Both the position numbers and the translations under genes were made by a program. Positions 1-8,058 of a stretch of 64,000 nucleotides of DNA are shown here, piece after piece (position 1 is the stretch's first letter; each line of letters opens with the position of its first letter). The notes beneath the pieces were generated by a model. It ran no database searches. It was given only the letters and a program-made list of their open reading frames with translations, and was not told where the DNA came from. The stretch is from Pseudomonas mucoides (GTDB lineage Bacteria; Pseudomonadota; Gammaproteobacteria; Pseudomonadales; Pseudomonadaceae), in the NCBI RefSeq assembly GCF_015461845.1, contig NZ_JACOPW010000006.1, positions 1 to 64,000 on the forward strand, read 5' to 3'.

Positions 1-99
1 TTCGCGCTTCGATGACCTGAAGCCGCTTGCTGCCGAAAACTGCGTAACTCTTTGTTTACCAAGGAGTTTTCCGTTTCGACTGCGCCGGAAGTGGGGCGA
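1..99 (-). other. rRNA operon leader (5' transcribed spacer)
   Basis: Read on the minus strand, this stretch follows directly on the strong promoter at 100-127 and has no coding potential. It begins with the GC-rich segment GCCCCACTTCC after the -10 box and resembles the pre-16S leader of Pseudomonas rrn operons as I remember it. The 16S gene itself would lie beyond the left edge of the window and is not seen here. Identification rests on the promoter plus remembered leader sequence. Confidence 0.75.
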
Positions 100-127
100 A
101 TTATAGACATCCAGAATCTGCCGTCAA
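100..127 (-). promoter_or_regulatory. Strong sigma70 promoter of an rRNA operon
   Basis: On the minus strand a -35 box TTGACG (122-127) is followed after 16 bp by a consensus -10 box TATAAT (100-105). The GC-rich discriminator downstream is typical of stringently controlled stable-RNA promoters. It points out of the window and starts only 8 bp after the msrQ stop codon, so msrPQ read-through would run straight into the rrn unit. Confidence 0.85.
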
Positions 128-134
128 CCTTTAA

Positions 135-755
135 TTACGCCTTTCGTACGGAGGGTGCCTTTTTAGCCACTAAACGCGGGATTCGACGGGCAACCGCCGG
201 TACACGCAACACTAATAGCAACGCCCCTATAGAGGCATACAGCGCCCACTCCTTCAGATCGGCGCGAACGATCCACAACATATGCAGCAACCCAAGTCCG
301 AGAATGACATAGACCAGGCGATGCAGCTTCTTCCAGCGCGCACCTAAACGTCGCTGACTGTAGCGATTGGAGGTCACCGCCAACGCCAGCAAACACAGAA
401 AGCCCAAGGTACCGACGATAATGTACGGCCGCTTGCGCAACTCAACCCCCAGCTGCGACCAGTCAAACCCGAGAATGAACGCCGTATAGCCACTTAAATG
501 CAAAACCACATACGCGAAGCACCACAACCCAAACTGCCGGCGCACAGCAATCCACCCCGCCCACCCGGTGAGTTTTAGCAGAGGCGTCATGCTGAGTGTG
601 ATGAGCAGCAGAATGAGCGTACCCAACCCGAGCCGATCGACCAGCACTTTGCCCGGATCAGGTCCCAGCACATCCGCCCAGGCCTGATACAACCAAAGCA
701 ACGGCCAAACCGCTGTCACGATGAAGACGCCAATACGCCAAACCGGAAATCGCAT
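135..755 (-). CDS. msrQ: MsrQ, heme-binding membrane subunit of MsrPQ
   Basis: A 206-aa polytopic membrane protein of the YedZ/MsrQ ferric-reductase-like family. It passes electrons from the quinone pool or flavin through b-type heme to periplasmic MsrP, which repairs oxidised methionines in envelope proteins. About six hydrophobic helices are visible, with histidines in VVLHLSGYTAF and WKKLHRLVYVILGLGLLHM that fit heme ligands. The start ATG is one base from the msrP stop, so the two genes are translationally coupled in the order msrP-msrQ. Length is normal for the family. The 3' end abuts the rRNA promoter. Confidence 0.95.
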   Translation of the reverse strand: MRFPVWRIGVFIVTAVWPLLWLYQAWADVLGPDPGKVLVDRLGLGTLILLLITLSMTPLLKLTGWAGWIAVRRQFGLWCFAYVVLHLSGYTAFILGFDWSQLGVELRKRPYIIVGTLGFLCLLALAVTSNRYSQRRLGARWKKLHRLVYVILGLGLLHMLWIVRADLKEWALYASIGALLLVLRVPAVARRIPRLVAKKAPSVRKA

Positions 756-1768
756 CAGTAGTTCTTCCGCAGATCGAGCCCTGTATAAAGAGAAGCGACT
801 TCATCCGAGTAGCCATTGAACATCTGCGTGTCCCGCACATTGGGCTTGAACAGACCACTGGGCAATCGACGCTCCCGCGCCTGAGTCCAGCGCGGGTGAT
901 CAACCGTCGGATTCACGTTCGCGTAAAAACCATACTCATCCGCGGCAATGCTCTGCCAGGTGGTTTTCGGCTGCTCGCTGACCAGGCTGATACGCACAAT
1001 GGATTTGATGCTCTTGAAGCCGTACTTCCAGGGCACCACCAGACGCAGCGGCGCGCCATTCTGATTCGGCAGTTCACGCCCGTACATGCCCACCGCAAGA
1101 ATCGCCAATGGGTTCATAGCTTCATCCAGACGCAACCCTTCTACATACGGCCAGTCGATCAGGGCAAACCCGGAGCGCTGCCCCGGCATACTCTTGGGAT
1201 CTTCCAGGGTTTCGAAACGAATGTATTTTGCCTTGGAGGTCGGCTCGACTTCCTTGAGCAGCGCCGAGATGGGAAAGCCGATCCACGGAATGACCATCGA
1301 CCAAGCCTCAACGCAGCGAAGACGATAGATCCGCTCCTCCAGCTGATAAGGCTTCATGAAGTCTTCCAGCGCATACCGTCCCGGCTTACCCACTTCGCCA
1401 TCCACCACCACGCTCCACGGCTCGGTCTTAAGCACGCTTGCGTTGGCAGCAGGATCGCCTTTATCAGTGCCGAACTCATAGAAGTTGTTGTAGTGGGTTG
1501 CGTCTTTGAACGGCGTGATCACTTCGTCCCTTACGTTGACCGCGCCCCATTTAGTAGAAGGAAGCTTTTCGGCAAACCAGGAAGGCGCCTTGCCAGCCTC
1601 GACATCGGCATAGCGCGCAGCGTCTTCGGCACTCGCCCAGCGCGGCAGGCTACTGACAGCCAAACCGGCAACGGCAGCACCGAGAACACTGCGACGAGAT
1701 AGATAGAGGGATTCAGGCGTGACGTCCGACTCATGACAGTCAGACGCTTTGGGGACTTTGATCAGCAT
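755..1768 (-). CDS. msrP: MsrP, periplasmic methionine-sulfoxide reductase (Mo enzyme)
   Basis: A 337-aa catalytic subunit of the MsrPQ system (YedY family, sulfite-oxidase fold). A Tat signal with twin arginines at residues 25-26 (SRRSVLG) and an ASA cleavage region near 47 shows export of the folded molybdopterin protein. Cys152 in the YRLRCVEAWSM segment is the expected molybdenum ligand. The gene sits directly upstream of msrQ and overlaps its start. The family reduces both R and S diastereomers of protein-bound Met-SO. Nothing unusual in length. Confidence 0.96.
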   Translation of the reverse strand: MLIKVPKASDCHESDVTPESLYLSRRSVLGAAVAGLAVSSLPRWASAEDAARYADVEAGKAPSWFAEKLPSTKWGAVNVRDEVITPFKDATHYNNFYEFGTDKGDPAANASVLKTEPWSVVVDGEVGKPGRYALEDFMKPYQLEERIYRLRCVEAWSMVIPWIGFPISALLKEVEPTSKAKYIRFETLEDPKSMPGQRSGFALIDWPYVEGLRLDEAMNPLAILAVGMYGRELPNQNGAPLRLVVPWKYGFKSIKSIVRISLVSEQPKTTWQSIAADEYGFYANVNPTVDHPRWTQARERRLPSGLFKPNVRDTQMFNGYSDEVASLYTGLDLRKNY

Positions 1769-1831
1769 GGCAACTCCGCAGCATTGGAGAACAGTTGCAC
1801 CAATAGACTGCGGAGTATGAGGGAAATTACA

Positions 1832-2689
1832 TCACTCGGCGTTTTTGTGCCGACGAAGACGCAACAGGTACTGCACCGGGCCGGAGGCCGCATAAGCGAG
1901 GAAAACCAGCAGCAGAATGCGTGGCGGATCACTGAAGACCACGGCAAACACCAGCACCACCGCAAGAATCGCCACGAAAGGTACGCGCCCTTTCAAGTCC
2001 AGCTCCTTGAAGCTGTTGTACTTGATATTGCTGACCATCAGCATGCCAGCCGCCGCCACCATCAGCGCAACCAGGAAGGACATCTTCGACCCCTGAATGC
2101 CGTAGTCGCTGAACGCCCAGACGATCCCTGCGACCACACCCGCCGCTGCCGGACTGGCCAGGCCGATGAAGTAGCGCTTGTCTGCGGTGCCAACCTGAGT
2201 GTTGAAGCGCGCCAGACGCAGCGCAGCGCCAGCCACATAGATGAAGGCGACCATCCAGCCGACCTTGCCCATATCACCCAAGGCCCAGCCAAACGCCAGC
2301 AATGCCGGCGCGACGCCAAAGGCGACCATGTCCGACAACGAGTCGTACTCGGCGCCAAACGCGCTTTGGGTATTGGTCATGCGCGCCACGCGGCCATCGA
2401 GACCATCGAGCACCATCGCGACGAAAATCGCGATCGCAGCGAAAGCAAAGTACTTGCTCGCATTGACCGAATCACCGGCACTCAACGCGGCCTGGGCACT
2501 CATCGAGTTGATGATGGAATAAAACCCTGCAAACAGGTTCGCAGTGGTGAACAGATTCGGCAGAAGATAGATACCACGATGCCGGACTTTGCGGCCTTCA
2601 GCGTCATGCCCTTCCTCGATGTGTTCATCGATGGGCAGCAGGCTTTCGGCGTCAGAAGCCTGGTTTGGCTCTTCGGGGCGTTCGCTCAT
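1832..2689 (-). CDS. pssA: CDP-diacylglycerol-serine O-phosphatidyltransferase
   Basis: A 285-aa integral membrane enzyme that condenses CDP-diacylglycerol with serine to phosphatidylserine, the precursor of phosphatidylethanolamine. The CDP-alcohol phosphotransferase signature is complete: D95-G, D98-G-R, A102-R103, G112, D116 and D120. A hydrophilic acidic N-terminus precedes about eight membrane helices. I place the start at the ATG at 2689 because AAGG lies 8 nt upstream; the open frame extends 33 codons further without a better ribosome site. The ilvC terminator lies upstream on the same strand. Confidence 0.93.
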   Translation of the reverse strand: MSERPEEPNQASDAESLLPIDEHIEEGHDAEGRKVRHRGIYLLPNLFTTANLFAGFYSIINSMSAQAALSAGDSVNASKYFAFAAIAIFVAMVLDGLDGRVARMTNTQSAFGAEYDSLSDMVAFGVAPALLAFGWALGDMGKVGWMVAFIYVAGAALRLARFNTQVGTADKRYFIGLASPAAAGVVAGIVWAFSDYGIQGSKMSFLVALMVAAAGMLMVSNIKYNSFKELDLKGRVPFVAILAVVLVFAVVFSDPPRILLLVFLAYAASGPVQYLLRLRRHKNAE

Positions 2690-2792
2690 GGACATTACCT
2701 TGCAACAGGATGGAAAGTTTTCGACAGGCGTCTGGGACGACGGTTCGGCCACAAACGATGCAGCTTTATACCAGAAGCGGCGTTCCAAACGA

Positions 2793-2818
2793 AAAAACGC
2801 GGCCTAGGCCGCGTTTTT
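2793..2818 (-). terminator. Rho-independent terminator after ilvC
   Basis: A perfect palindrome with a GC core (CGCGGCCTAGGCCGCG) is flanked by A5 and T5. It lies 17 bp past the ilvC stop on the minus strand and is symmetrical enough to act in both directions. Confidence 0.85.
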
Positions 2819-2834
2819 CGTACAGGGTCGCGAC

Positions 2835-3851
2835 TTAGTTTTTGGCTTTGTCGACGATCTTGTTGGCACCGATCCACGGCATCATGGAGCGCAGTTGCTC
2901 GCCGATGATTTCGATACCGTGAGCGGCGTTGTTACGACGCTTGGCGGTCATCGAAGGATAGCCGGTTGCGCCTTCGCTGATGAACATCTTGGCGTATTCG
3001 CCGTCCTGAATACGTTTCAGGGCGTTGCGCATGGCCTGGCGGGATTCGGCGTTGATCACTTCCGGACCGGTCACGTACTCGCCGTACTCAGCGTTGTTGG
3101 AGATTGAGTAGTTCATGTTGGCGATGCCGCCTTCGTACATGAGGTCAACGATCAGTTTCAGTTCGTGCAGGCACTCGAAGTAGGCCATTTCTGGCGCGTA
3201 GCCAGCTTCAACCAGGGTTTCGAAACCGGCTTTAACCAGCTCAACGGTACCGCCGCACAGAACGGCTTGCTCGCCGAACAGGTCGGTTTCAGTCTCGTCC
3301 TTGAAGGTGGTTTCGATGATGCCGGTACGACCACCACCAACGCCAGCAGCGTAGGACAGTGCAACGTTTTTGGCGTTGCCCGAAGCATCCTGGTAGATAG
3401 CGATCAGGTCAGGGATACCGCCGCCTTTGACGAACTCGGAACGCACGGTGTGGCCCGGTGCTTTCGGCGCGATCATGATCACGTCGAGATCAGCGCGCGG
3501 AACAACCTGGTTGTAGTGGATCGCGAAGCCGTGGGAGAAGGCCAGGGTGGCGCCTTTCTTGATGTTTGGCTCGATTTCGTTCTTGTACAGGGCAGACTGG
3601 AACTCGTCCGGGGTCAGGATCATGACCAGGTCGGCAGCTGCAACAGCAGAAGCAACGTCGGTCACTTTCAGGCCATGAGCTTCGGCTTTGGCAACAGTGG
3701 CCGAACCTTTACGCAGACCAACGGTAACGTCAACGCCGGAGTCTTTCAGGTTGCACGCTTGAGCGTGGCCCTGGGAACCGTAACCGATGATGGCAACTTT
3801 CTTGCCCTGGATGATGGACAGGTCGCAGTCTTTTTCGTAATAAACTTTCAT
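2835..3851 (-). CDS. ilvC: Ketol-acid reductoisomerase (class I)
   Basis: A 338-aa NADPH-dependent enzyme that isomerises and reduces acetolactate or acetohydroxybutyrate in isoleucine/valine synthesis. The Rossmann motif GYGSQG is at 23-28, the class I phosphate-binding loop (LRKGS) ends at about 50, the catalytic H107 is in FSHGF, and the Mg-binding D190 and E194 are in the ETDLFGEQ segment. The short class I length is right for Pseudomonas. It is the last gene of ilvI-ilvH-ilvC, 48 bp after ilvH, and ends at a strong terminator. Confidence 0.97.
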   Translation of the reverse strand: MKVYYEKDCDLSIIQGKKVAIIGYGSQGHAQACNLKDSGVDVTVGLRKGSATVAKAEAHGLKVTDVASAVAAADLVMILTPDEFQSALYKNEIEPNIKKGATLAFSHGFAIHYNQVVPRADLDVIMIAPKAPGHTVRSEFVKGGGIPDLIAIYQDASGNAKNVALSYAAGVGGGRTGIIETTFKDETETDLFGEQAVLCGGTVELVKAGFETLVEAGYAPEMAYFECLHELKLIVDLMYEGGIANMNYSISNNAEYGEYVTGPEVINAESRQAMRNALKRIQDGEYAKMFISEGATGYPSMTAKRRNNAAHGIEIIGEQLRSMMPWIGANKIVDKAKN

Positions 3852-3899
3852 GAAATTCCCCTATATATCCAGGCCGTTCAGGCCATTCGCTAATTTGGT

Positions 3900-4391
3900 T
3901 TAGATGCTGAGTACTTTGTCGCCGCGAGCAATACCGGTTACGCCGCTACGGACGGTTTCCAGAATCGACGCAGTGCCAATGGACTGAATGAAGCTGTCGA
4001 GCTTGTCGCTGGTACCGGTCAGTTGAACGGTATACACGCTAGCGCTGACATCGACGATCTGCCCACGGTAAATATCGGTGGTGCGTTTGATCTCGGCGCG
4101 CTGGGCGCCGGTGGCCTTGACCTTGACCAGCATCAGTTCGCGCTCGATGTGAGCACTCTCCGACAGGTCGACCAATTTGACCACTTCGATCAACTTGTTC
4201 AGGTTCTTGGTGATCTGCTCGATCACTTCATCATGGCCAACCGTGGTCAGCGTCAGACGCGACAGGGTCGGGTCTTCGGTTGGCGCCACGGTCAGGCTTT
4301 CGATGTTGTAGTTGCGCTGCGAGAACAGGCCGACTACACGAGACAAAGCGCCCGGTTCGTTTTCCAGAAGCAAGGAAATAATGTGTCGCAT
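3900..4391 (-). CDS. ilvH: Acetolactate synthase small (regulatory) subunit
   Basis: A 163-aa ACT-domain protein that confers valine feedback control on the IlvI catalytic subunit. The N-terminal ACT domain (about residues 3-78, starting MRHIISLLLENEPGALSR) is followed by the conserved C-terminal ALS-ss domain. The ATG at 4391 lies two bases after the ilvI stop codon, so the pair is coupled; an in-frame extension of 10 codons into ilvI exists but is not needed. Commonly also named ilvN. Confidence 0.95.
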   Translation of the reverse strand: MRHIISLLLENEPGALSRVVGLFSQRNYNIESLTVAPTEDPTLSRLTLTTVGHDEVIEQITKNLNKLIEVVKLVDLSESAHIERELMLVKVKATGAQRAEIKRTTDIYRGQIVDVSASVYTVQLTGTSDKLDSFIQSIGTASILETVRSGVTGIARGDKVLSI

Positions 4392-4393
4392 GA

Positions 4394-6118
4394 TTAAGTA
4401 CGCTCCGTCTTGCTCAGCCACATATCGCGCATGGAGCCGTCTTTGATCTGCATCGGATAGACGTGCTCGCTGGTGTCGACTGAAATATCCAGCACGACCA
4501 AGCGATCCTTCATGGCGAACGCCTCTTCCATCTGCGACTTCAAATTTTTCGAGTCGGTGATGCGCACGCCAACGTGACCATAGGCTTCTGCCAGCTTGAC
4601 GAAGTCAGGCAGCGATTCCATGTACGAGTGCGAGTGACGGCTGCCGTAACTCATGTCTTGCCACTGGCGAACCATACCCAGAACACCGTTGTTCAGGATG
4701 ACGATTTTGACCGGCAAGCCATATTGCAGACAGGTGGACAATTCCTGAATGTTCATCTGGATGCTGCCCTCGCCCGTCACGCAGACGACGTCGGCATCCG
4801 GGAAGCTCAACTTGATGCCCATGGCCGCCGGAAAACCGAAGCCCATGGTGCCCAGGCCACCGGAGTTGATCCAGCGATTAGGCTTGTTGAACTTGTAGTA
4901 CTGCGCGGCGAACATCTGGTGCTGGCCCACGTCCGAAGCGACATAAGCATCGCCCTTGGTGACTTCGCACAGGGTTTCGATCACGGTCTGCGGCTTGATG
5001 ACGCTGCCGTCGCCCTTGTCGTAAGGGAACAGGCCAGCATCACCGCGCCACTCGTCAACTTGCTTCCACCAGCTGGCAACGGACTCCTTGTTCGGGGTCT
5101 CGCCGATTTCCTTGAGGATCGCGACCATTTCGGTCAGGACGCTCTCGACCGGGCCGACGATAGGTACGTCTGCCTTGATGGTCTTGGAGATCGAAGCCGG
5201 ATCGATGTCGATGTGAATGATCTTGGCATTCGGGCAGAACTTCGCCGGGCCGTTGATCACGCGGTCATCGAAACGCGCGCCGACCGCAAGGATCACGTCG
5301 GCGTGGTGCATCGCCAGGTTTGCGGTGTAGCTGCCGTGCATGCCGAGCATGCCGATGAACTGACGGTCAGTGCCAGGGTAGGCACCCAGCCCCATCAGGG
5401 TATTGGTCACTGGCAGGTTGAGCATCTTCGCCAATTCGGTCAGCGGCGCGGAGCCACCACCGAGAATCACGCCACCGCCGGCGTACATCACCGGACGCTT
5501 GGCCGCCAGGAGCATTTCTGCCGCCTTGCGGATTTGCCCGGAGTGACCGCGAACGGCTGGGCTGTAGGAACGCAGCTTGGCCTTTTTCGGGAAGATGTAT
5601 TCGTACTTCTCGGCCGGGTTGGTCATGTCTTTCGGAATATCGACAACGACCGGGCCCGGACGACCGGATTGCGCCAGGTAGAAGGCTTTCTTCATGACTT
5701 CCGGAATTTCCGACGCGTGCTTGATCATGAAGCTGTGCTTCACGATCGGCCGGGAGATACCGATCATGTCGGTTTCCTGGAATGCGTCGGTGCCCACCAT
5801 GCTGCTAGGCACCTGGCCGGAAATGACCACCATCGGAATCGAGTCCATATAGGCGGTGGCAATACCGGTGATGGCGTTTGTTGCGCCAGGACCGGAAGTC
5901 ACCAGTACCACGCCGGCTTTACCGGTGGCACGGGCATAGCCGTCAGCCATATGGGTAGCCGCTTGTTCGTGACGAACCAGGATGTGGGTCACTTCCGGTT
6001 CTTTGAACAGGGCATCGTAAACATGAAGAAGAGCACCACCCGGGTACCCGTAGATATATTTGACGCCTTCGTCACGCAAGAAGCGGACGAGCATCTCACC
6101 GCCAGATAAAAGCTCCAC
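4394..6118 (-). CDS. ilvI: Acetolactate synthase large (catalytic) subunit
   Basis: A 574-aa thiamine-diphosphate enzyme that makes 2-acetolactate or 2-aceto-2-hydroxybutyrate, the first common step for branched-chain amino acids. Glu51 (in VRHEQAATH) is the TPP-activating residue and the TPP/Mg motif begins at GEGS (about 449-452). Start choice: the frame begins with GTG-AAC-AAC-GTG, and the AGAGGTG Shine-Dalgarno covers the first GTG, so translation should begin at the second GTG (6118), giving the usual family length. The gene heads ilvI-ilvH-ilvC and has a long untranslated leader upstream. Confidence 0.95.
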   Translation of the reverse strand: MELLSGGEMLVRFLRDEGVKYIYGYPGGALLHVYDALFKEPEVTHILVRHEQAATHMADGYARATGKAGVVLVTSGPGATNAITGIATAYMDSIPMVVISGQVPSSMVGTDAFQETDMIGISRPIVKHSFMIKHASEIPEVMKKAFYLAQSGRPGPVVVDIPKDMTNPAEKYEYIFPKKAKLRSYSPAVRGHSGQIRKAAEMLLAAKRPVMYAGGGVILGGGSAPLTELAKMLNLPVTNTLMGLGAYPGTDRQFIGMLGMHGSYTANLAMHHADVILAVGARFDDRVINGPAKFCPNAKIIHIDIDPASISKTIKADVPIVGPVESVLTEMVAILKEIGETPNKESVASWWKQVDEWRGDAGLFPYDKGDGSVIKPQTVIETLCEVTKGDAYVASDVGQHQMFAAQYYKFNKPNRWINSGGLGTMGFGFPAAMGIKLSFPDADVVCVTGEGSIQMNIQELSTCLQYGLPVKIVILNNGVLGMVRQWQDMSYGSRHSHSYMESLPDFVKLAEAYGHVGVRITDSKNLKSQMEEAFAMKDRLVVLDISVDTSEHVYPMQIKDGSMRDMWLSKTERT

Positions 6119-6518
6119 GTTGTTCACCTCTAAAACGCCAGAATACCGCCCACATAAACGGGGACGGGTCTTAATAGGTTTACTTCTCAGCAGAGCATGA
6201 GCGACGGTGGTCGCCGACTACGTCAGCACTGACTGAGCAAGTATTGGGATCGTCCCAAGTGTTGCGGGCCTTTCCCACCCAGCGCGAGGTAACGCGTTGC
6301 GGGTGTAACAGGTCGGCGCGGATGTGCGCCTCATGATCTGCTGAGTGGGTCTGCTTCTGGCAGTCCCTCTACAGCGGACTTTGGATTCTTCTGTTTCGTC
6401 CCCTGCAAGTCAAGTCGTCTATGTGCTTTATTGAAGTAAGCACATGAGAAAGCAAGAAAAAATCGCCAAACAGCGACTGTGTTAGCTTCGATTGCGCAAC
6501 TCATGACAAGGAAATGGC
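6119..6518 (-). promoter_or_regulatory. Leader region of ilvI with possible attenuator elements
   Basis: A 400-bp gap between ilvI (minus) and the DUF4124 gene (plus). Read towards ilvI it contains an 8-bp inverted repeat ATGTGCTT/AAGCACAT (6421-6445), a small open frame of 38 codons (6218-6334) whose end is rich in Leu/Ile/Val (LGTIPILAQSVL), and a short palindrome TTGGGA-N3-TCCCAA (6244-6258) inside it. A weak -35-like TTGCTT lies near 6450. No clear U-tract terminator is visible. Attenuation or an RNA switch is inferred only from position. Confidence 0.4.
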
Positions 6519-6935
6519 ATGCGAACGATCTTCTTCATGGTCAGCCTGCTGATCAGCCCTTTGTGCACAGCCGCCCAGATCTACAAATGGGTCGATGCCC
6601 AGGGCGTGACTCACTTTGACGCACAACCACCCCAAGGCCAGCAGGCCACCACCGTGGTGACGCCCTCCTCTGCCGTGAGCCAACCGGCCACGGTGCCCGG
6701 CAGTAAAGCCATCGGCAATCAGCAGGACATCGACAACACGGTGAAAAAACAGGTCGCCGAACAGCAGGCCCAGCTCAAGGCATTTTGCATGCAGGCACGC
6801 ACAAATCTGGCGCAACTGCAGAACAATCCGCGACTTCGGGAGGATGTGGAGGGCGAAATGCGTCGCCTGACCGATCAACAACGTCAGGAACGCATCAGCG
6901 AAACGCAGAAACAGATTGCGCAGAACTGCCAGTAA
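6519..6935 (+). CDS. DUF4124 domain-containing exported protein
   Basis: A 138-aa protein with an N-terminal signal peptide (cleavage near the TAAQ segment) followed by the DUF4124 core QIYKWVDAQGVTHFDAQPP. This short beta-rich domain is common in periplasmic proteins of gammaproteobacteria. The second half is Gln/Glu-rich and predicted helical. The ribosome site AAGG lies just upstream of the ATG at 6519. Function unknown. It is transcribed divergently from ilvI. Confidence 0.85.
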   Translation: MRTIFFMVSLLISPLCTAAQIYKWVDAQGVTHFDAQPPQGQQATTVVTPSSAVSQPATVPGSKAIGNQQDIDNTVKKQVAEQQAQLKAFCMQARTNLAQLQNNPRLREDVEGEMRRLTDQQRQERISETQKQIAQNCQ

Positions 6936-6966
6936 GCACTGGCAGTAAGCACTGGCAGTTTCCGAT

Positions 6967-7305
6967 TCAGCGGGAGGCGGTGATCAGCAGATCGAACTCT
7001 TTGAGCAGCACTTGCAGCTGTCGATCCTTGCCCTGGACATCACGGGCGGCGAAGACCATTTCCGCCATCTCCTGAATCCCGGAGGCGGCGGGTAACGGCA
7101 GGTCCTGCTCGAGGAGCATCTTCATCCGGGGCAGGAAGATCCATTGCAGCCACTGCTCGAAATCCAGCGTATCGACCGAAAACGGCTCGACGCTGGAAAG
7201 CGCTTCAGCGGAGGGCGAGACTTCATCCCACCACCCCTGCACCCGCAGTTCACGCTCAATCAGCAGCAACTGCTCGGCAATCTTCGGGAAGCGCGCGTCC
7301 ATCAC
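6967..7305 (-). CDS. YqcC family protein
   Basis: A 112-aa small acidic protein matching the YqcC/DUF446 family, recognised by the run MLLEQDLPLPAASGIQEMAE and the Trp-rich middle (FEQWLQWIFLPRM). In Pseudomonas and enterics such genes lie near tRNA-modification or cell-wall genes; no biochemical role is established that I know of. It overlaps the end of the upstream TPR lipoprotein gene by 4 bp (ATGA type), so it is co-transcribed with it. Confidence 0.85.
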   Translation of the reverse strand: MMDARFPKIAEQLLLIERELRVQGWWDEVSPSAEALSSVEPFSVDTLDFEQWLQWIFLPRMKMLLEQDLPLPAASGIQEMAEMVFAARDVQGKDRQLQVLLKEFDLLITASR

Positions 7306-8042
7306 AGCGAAACCTTGGCCTTCTGACGGGCCAATGCTGCGCCGGCAGAATCACCTTGCTTCTCGCGTGCCTGGGCGATCAATTCCCACAGGCTGGCCTG
7401 AAGGTCCGGACGGCCATTGGCAAACGTCAGACCACGTCGAGCGAATTGTTCAGCCTGCGGCGCATCGCCTTGGGCCATGCGCACCTGAGCCAGACGATAA
7501 AGCACTTGCGGCTCACGCGGTGCAACGCGCTGGGCACGCTCCAGGCTGGACGAAGCACCGTTGAGGTCGCCGCTCGCCTGTTGCTGCTGAGCCGTGGTCA
7601 ACAGCGCCAGCACCGGACCATCCAGCTGCTCGTCGGCTGACAGACCGCCGGCGTTTGCCGAAGGAATCCCGCTCGGCGTCGACGGCATGCTATAGCTGCC
7701 CTGATTGATCGGTGCCGACTGGACCGGAGACGTGTCGATCGGACCCGGAGTGATCGGGCCTGGCGTGATCGGCGAAGTGCTGATCGGTGCCGAGGAGACA
7801 GCGCCGCCACCCGGGACCATCACCACCACACCGGTATCGCCTTGCGGGATCGCCTGGGTTTGCGATTGGGCTTGCGCAGGACGCTTCACGGTCGACTTGC
7901 GGAAACCGCCATTCGCCGAAATCCGCTCACTGTTGGACACAGCCGTGCCGGAGTCTTCAACCGGAATCGAACCGCGTTGTACGGTGGAGCAACCGCTGAG
8001 CAACGCCACGGCGGCAACCGCTGGTATCAACCACTTGTTCAC
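7302..8042 (-). CDS. Tetratricopeptide-repeat lipoprotein
   Basis: A 246-aa lipoprotein: the signal peptide ends in LLSGC with the lipobox Cys at residue 18. A low-complexity Pro/Gly/Ile/Ser region follows (repeats of PITPGPI and near variants at roughly 90-115), then a C-terminal TPR-like segment (LALLTTAQQQQASGDLNGASSSLERAQRVAP...) of about 2-3 repeats. It lies 16 bp after mrcB on the same strand. A role alongside PBP1b in the envelope is suggested by linkage only. Confidence 0.85.
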   Translation of the reverse strand: MNKWLIPAVAAVALLSGCSTVQRGSIPVEDSGTAVSNSERISANGGFRKSTVKRPAQAQSQTQAIPQGDTGVVVMVPGGGAVSSAPISTSPITPGPITPGPIDTSPVQSAPINQGSYSMPSTPSGIPSANAGGLSADEQLDGPVLALLTTAQQQQASGDLNGASSSLERAQRVAPREPQVLYRLAQVRMAQGDAPQAEQFARRGLTFANGRPDLQASLWELIAQAREKQGDSAGAALARQKAKVSL

Positions 8043-8058
8043 GTAAATCCCTCTTTGC

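Noticed and set aside
52..312. 86-codon plus-strand frame at the left edge
   Set aside because: It spans the rRNA promoter and the antisense of msrQ; no ribosome site and no conserved domain.
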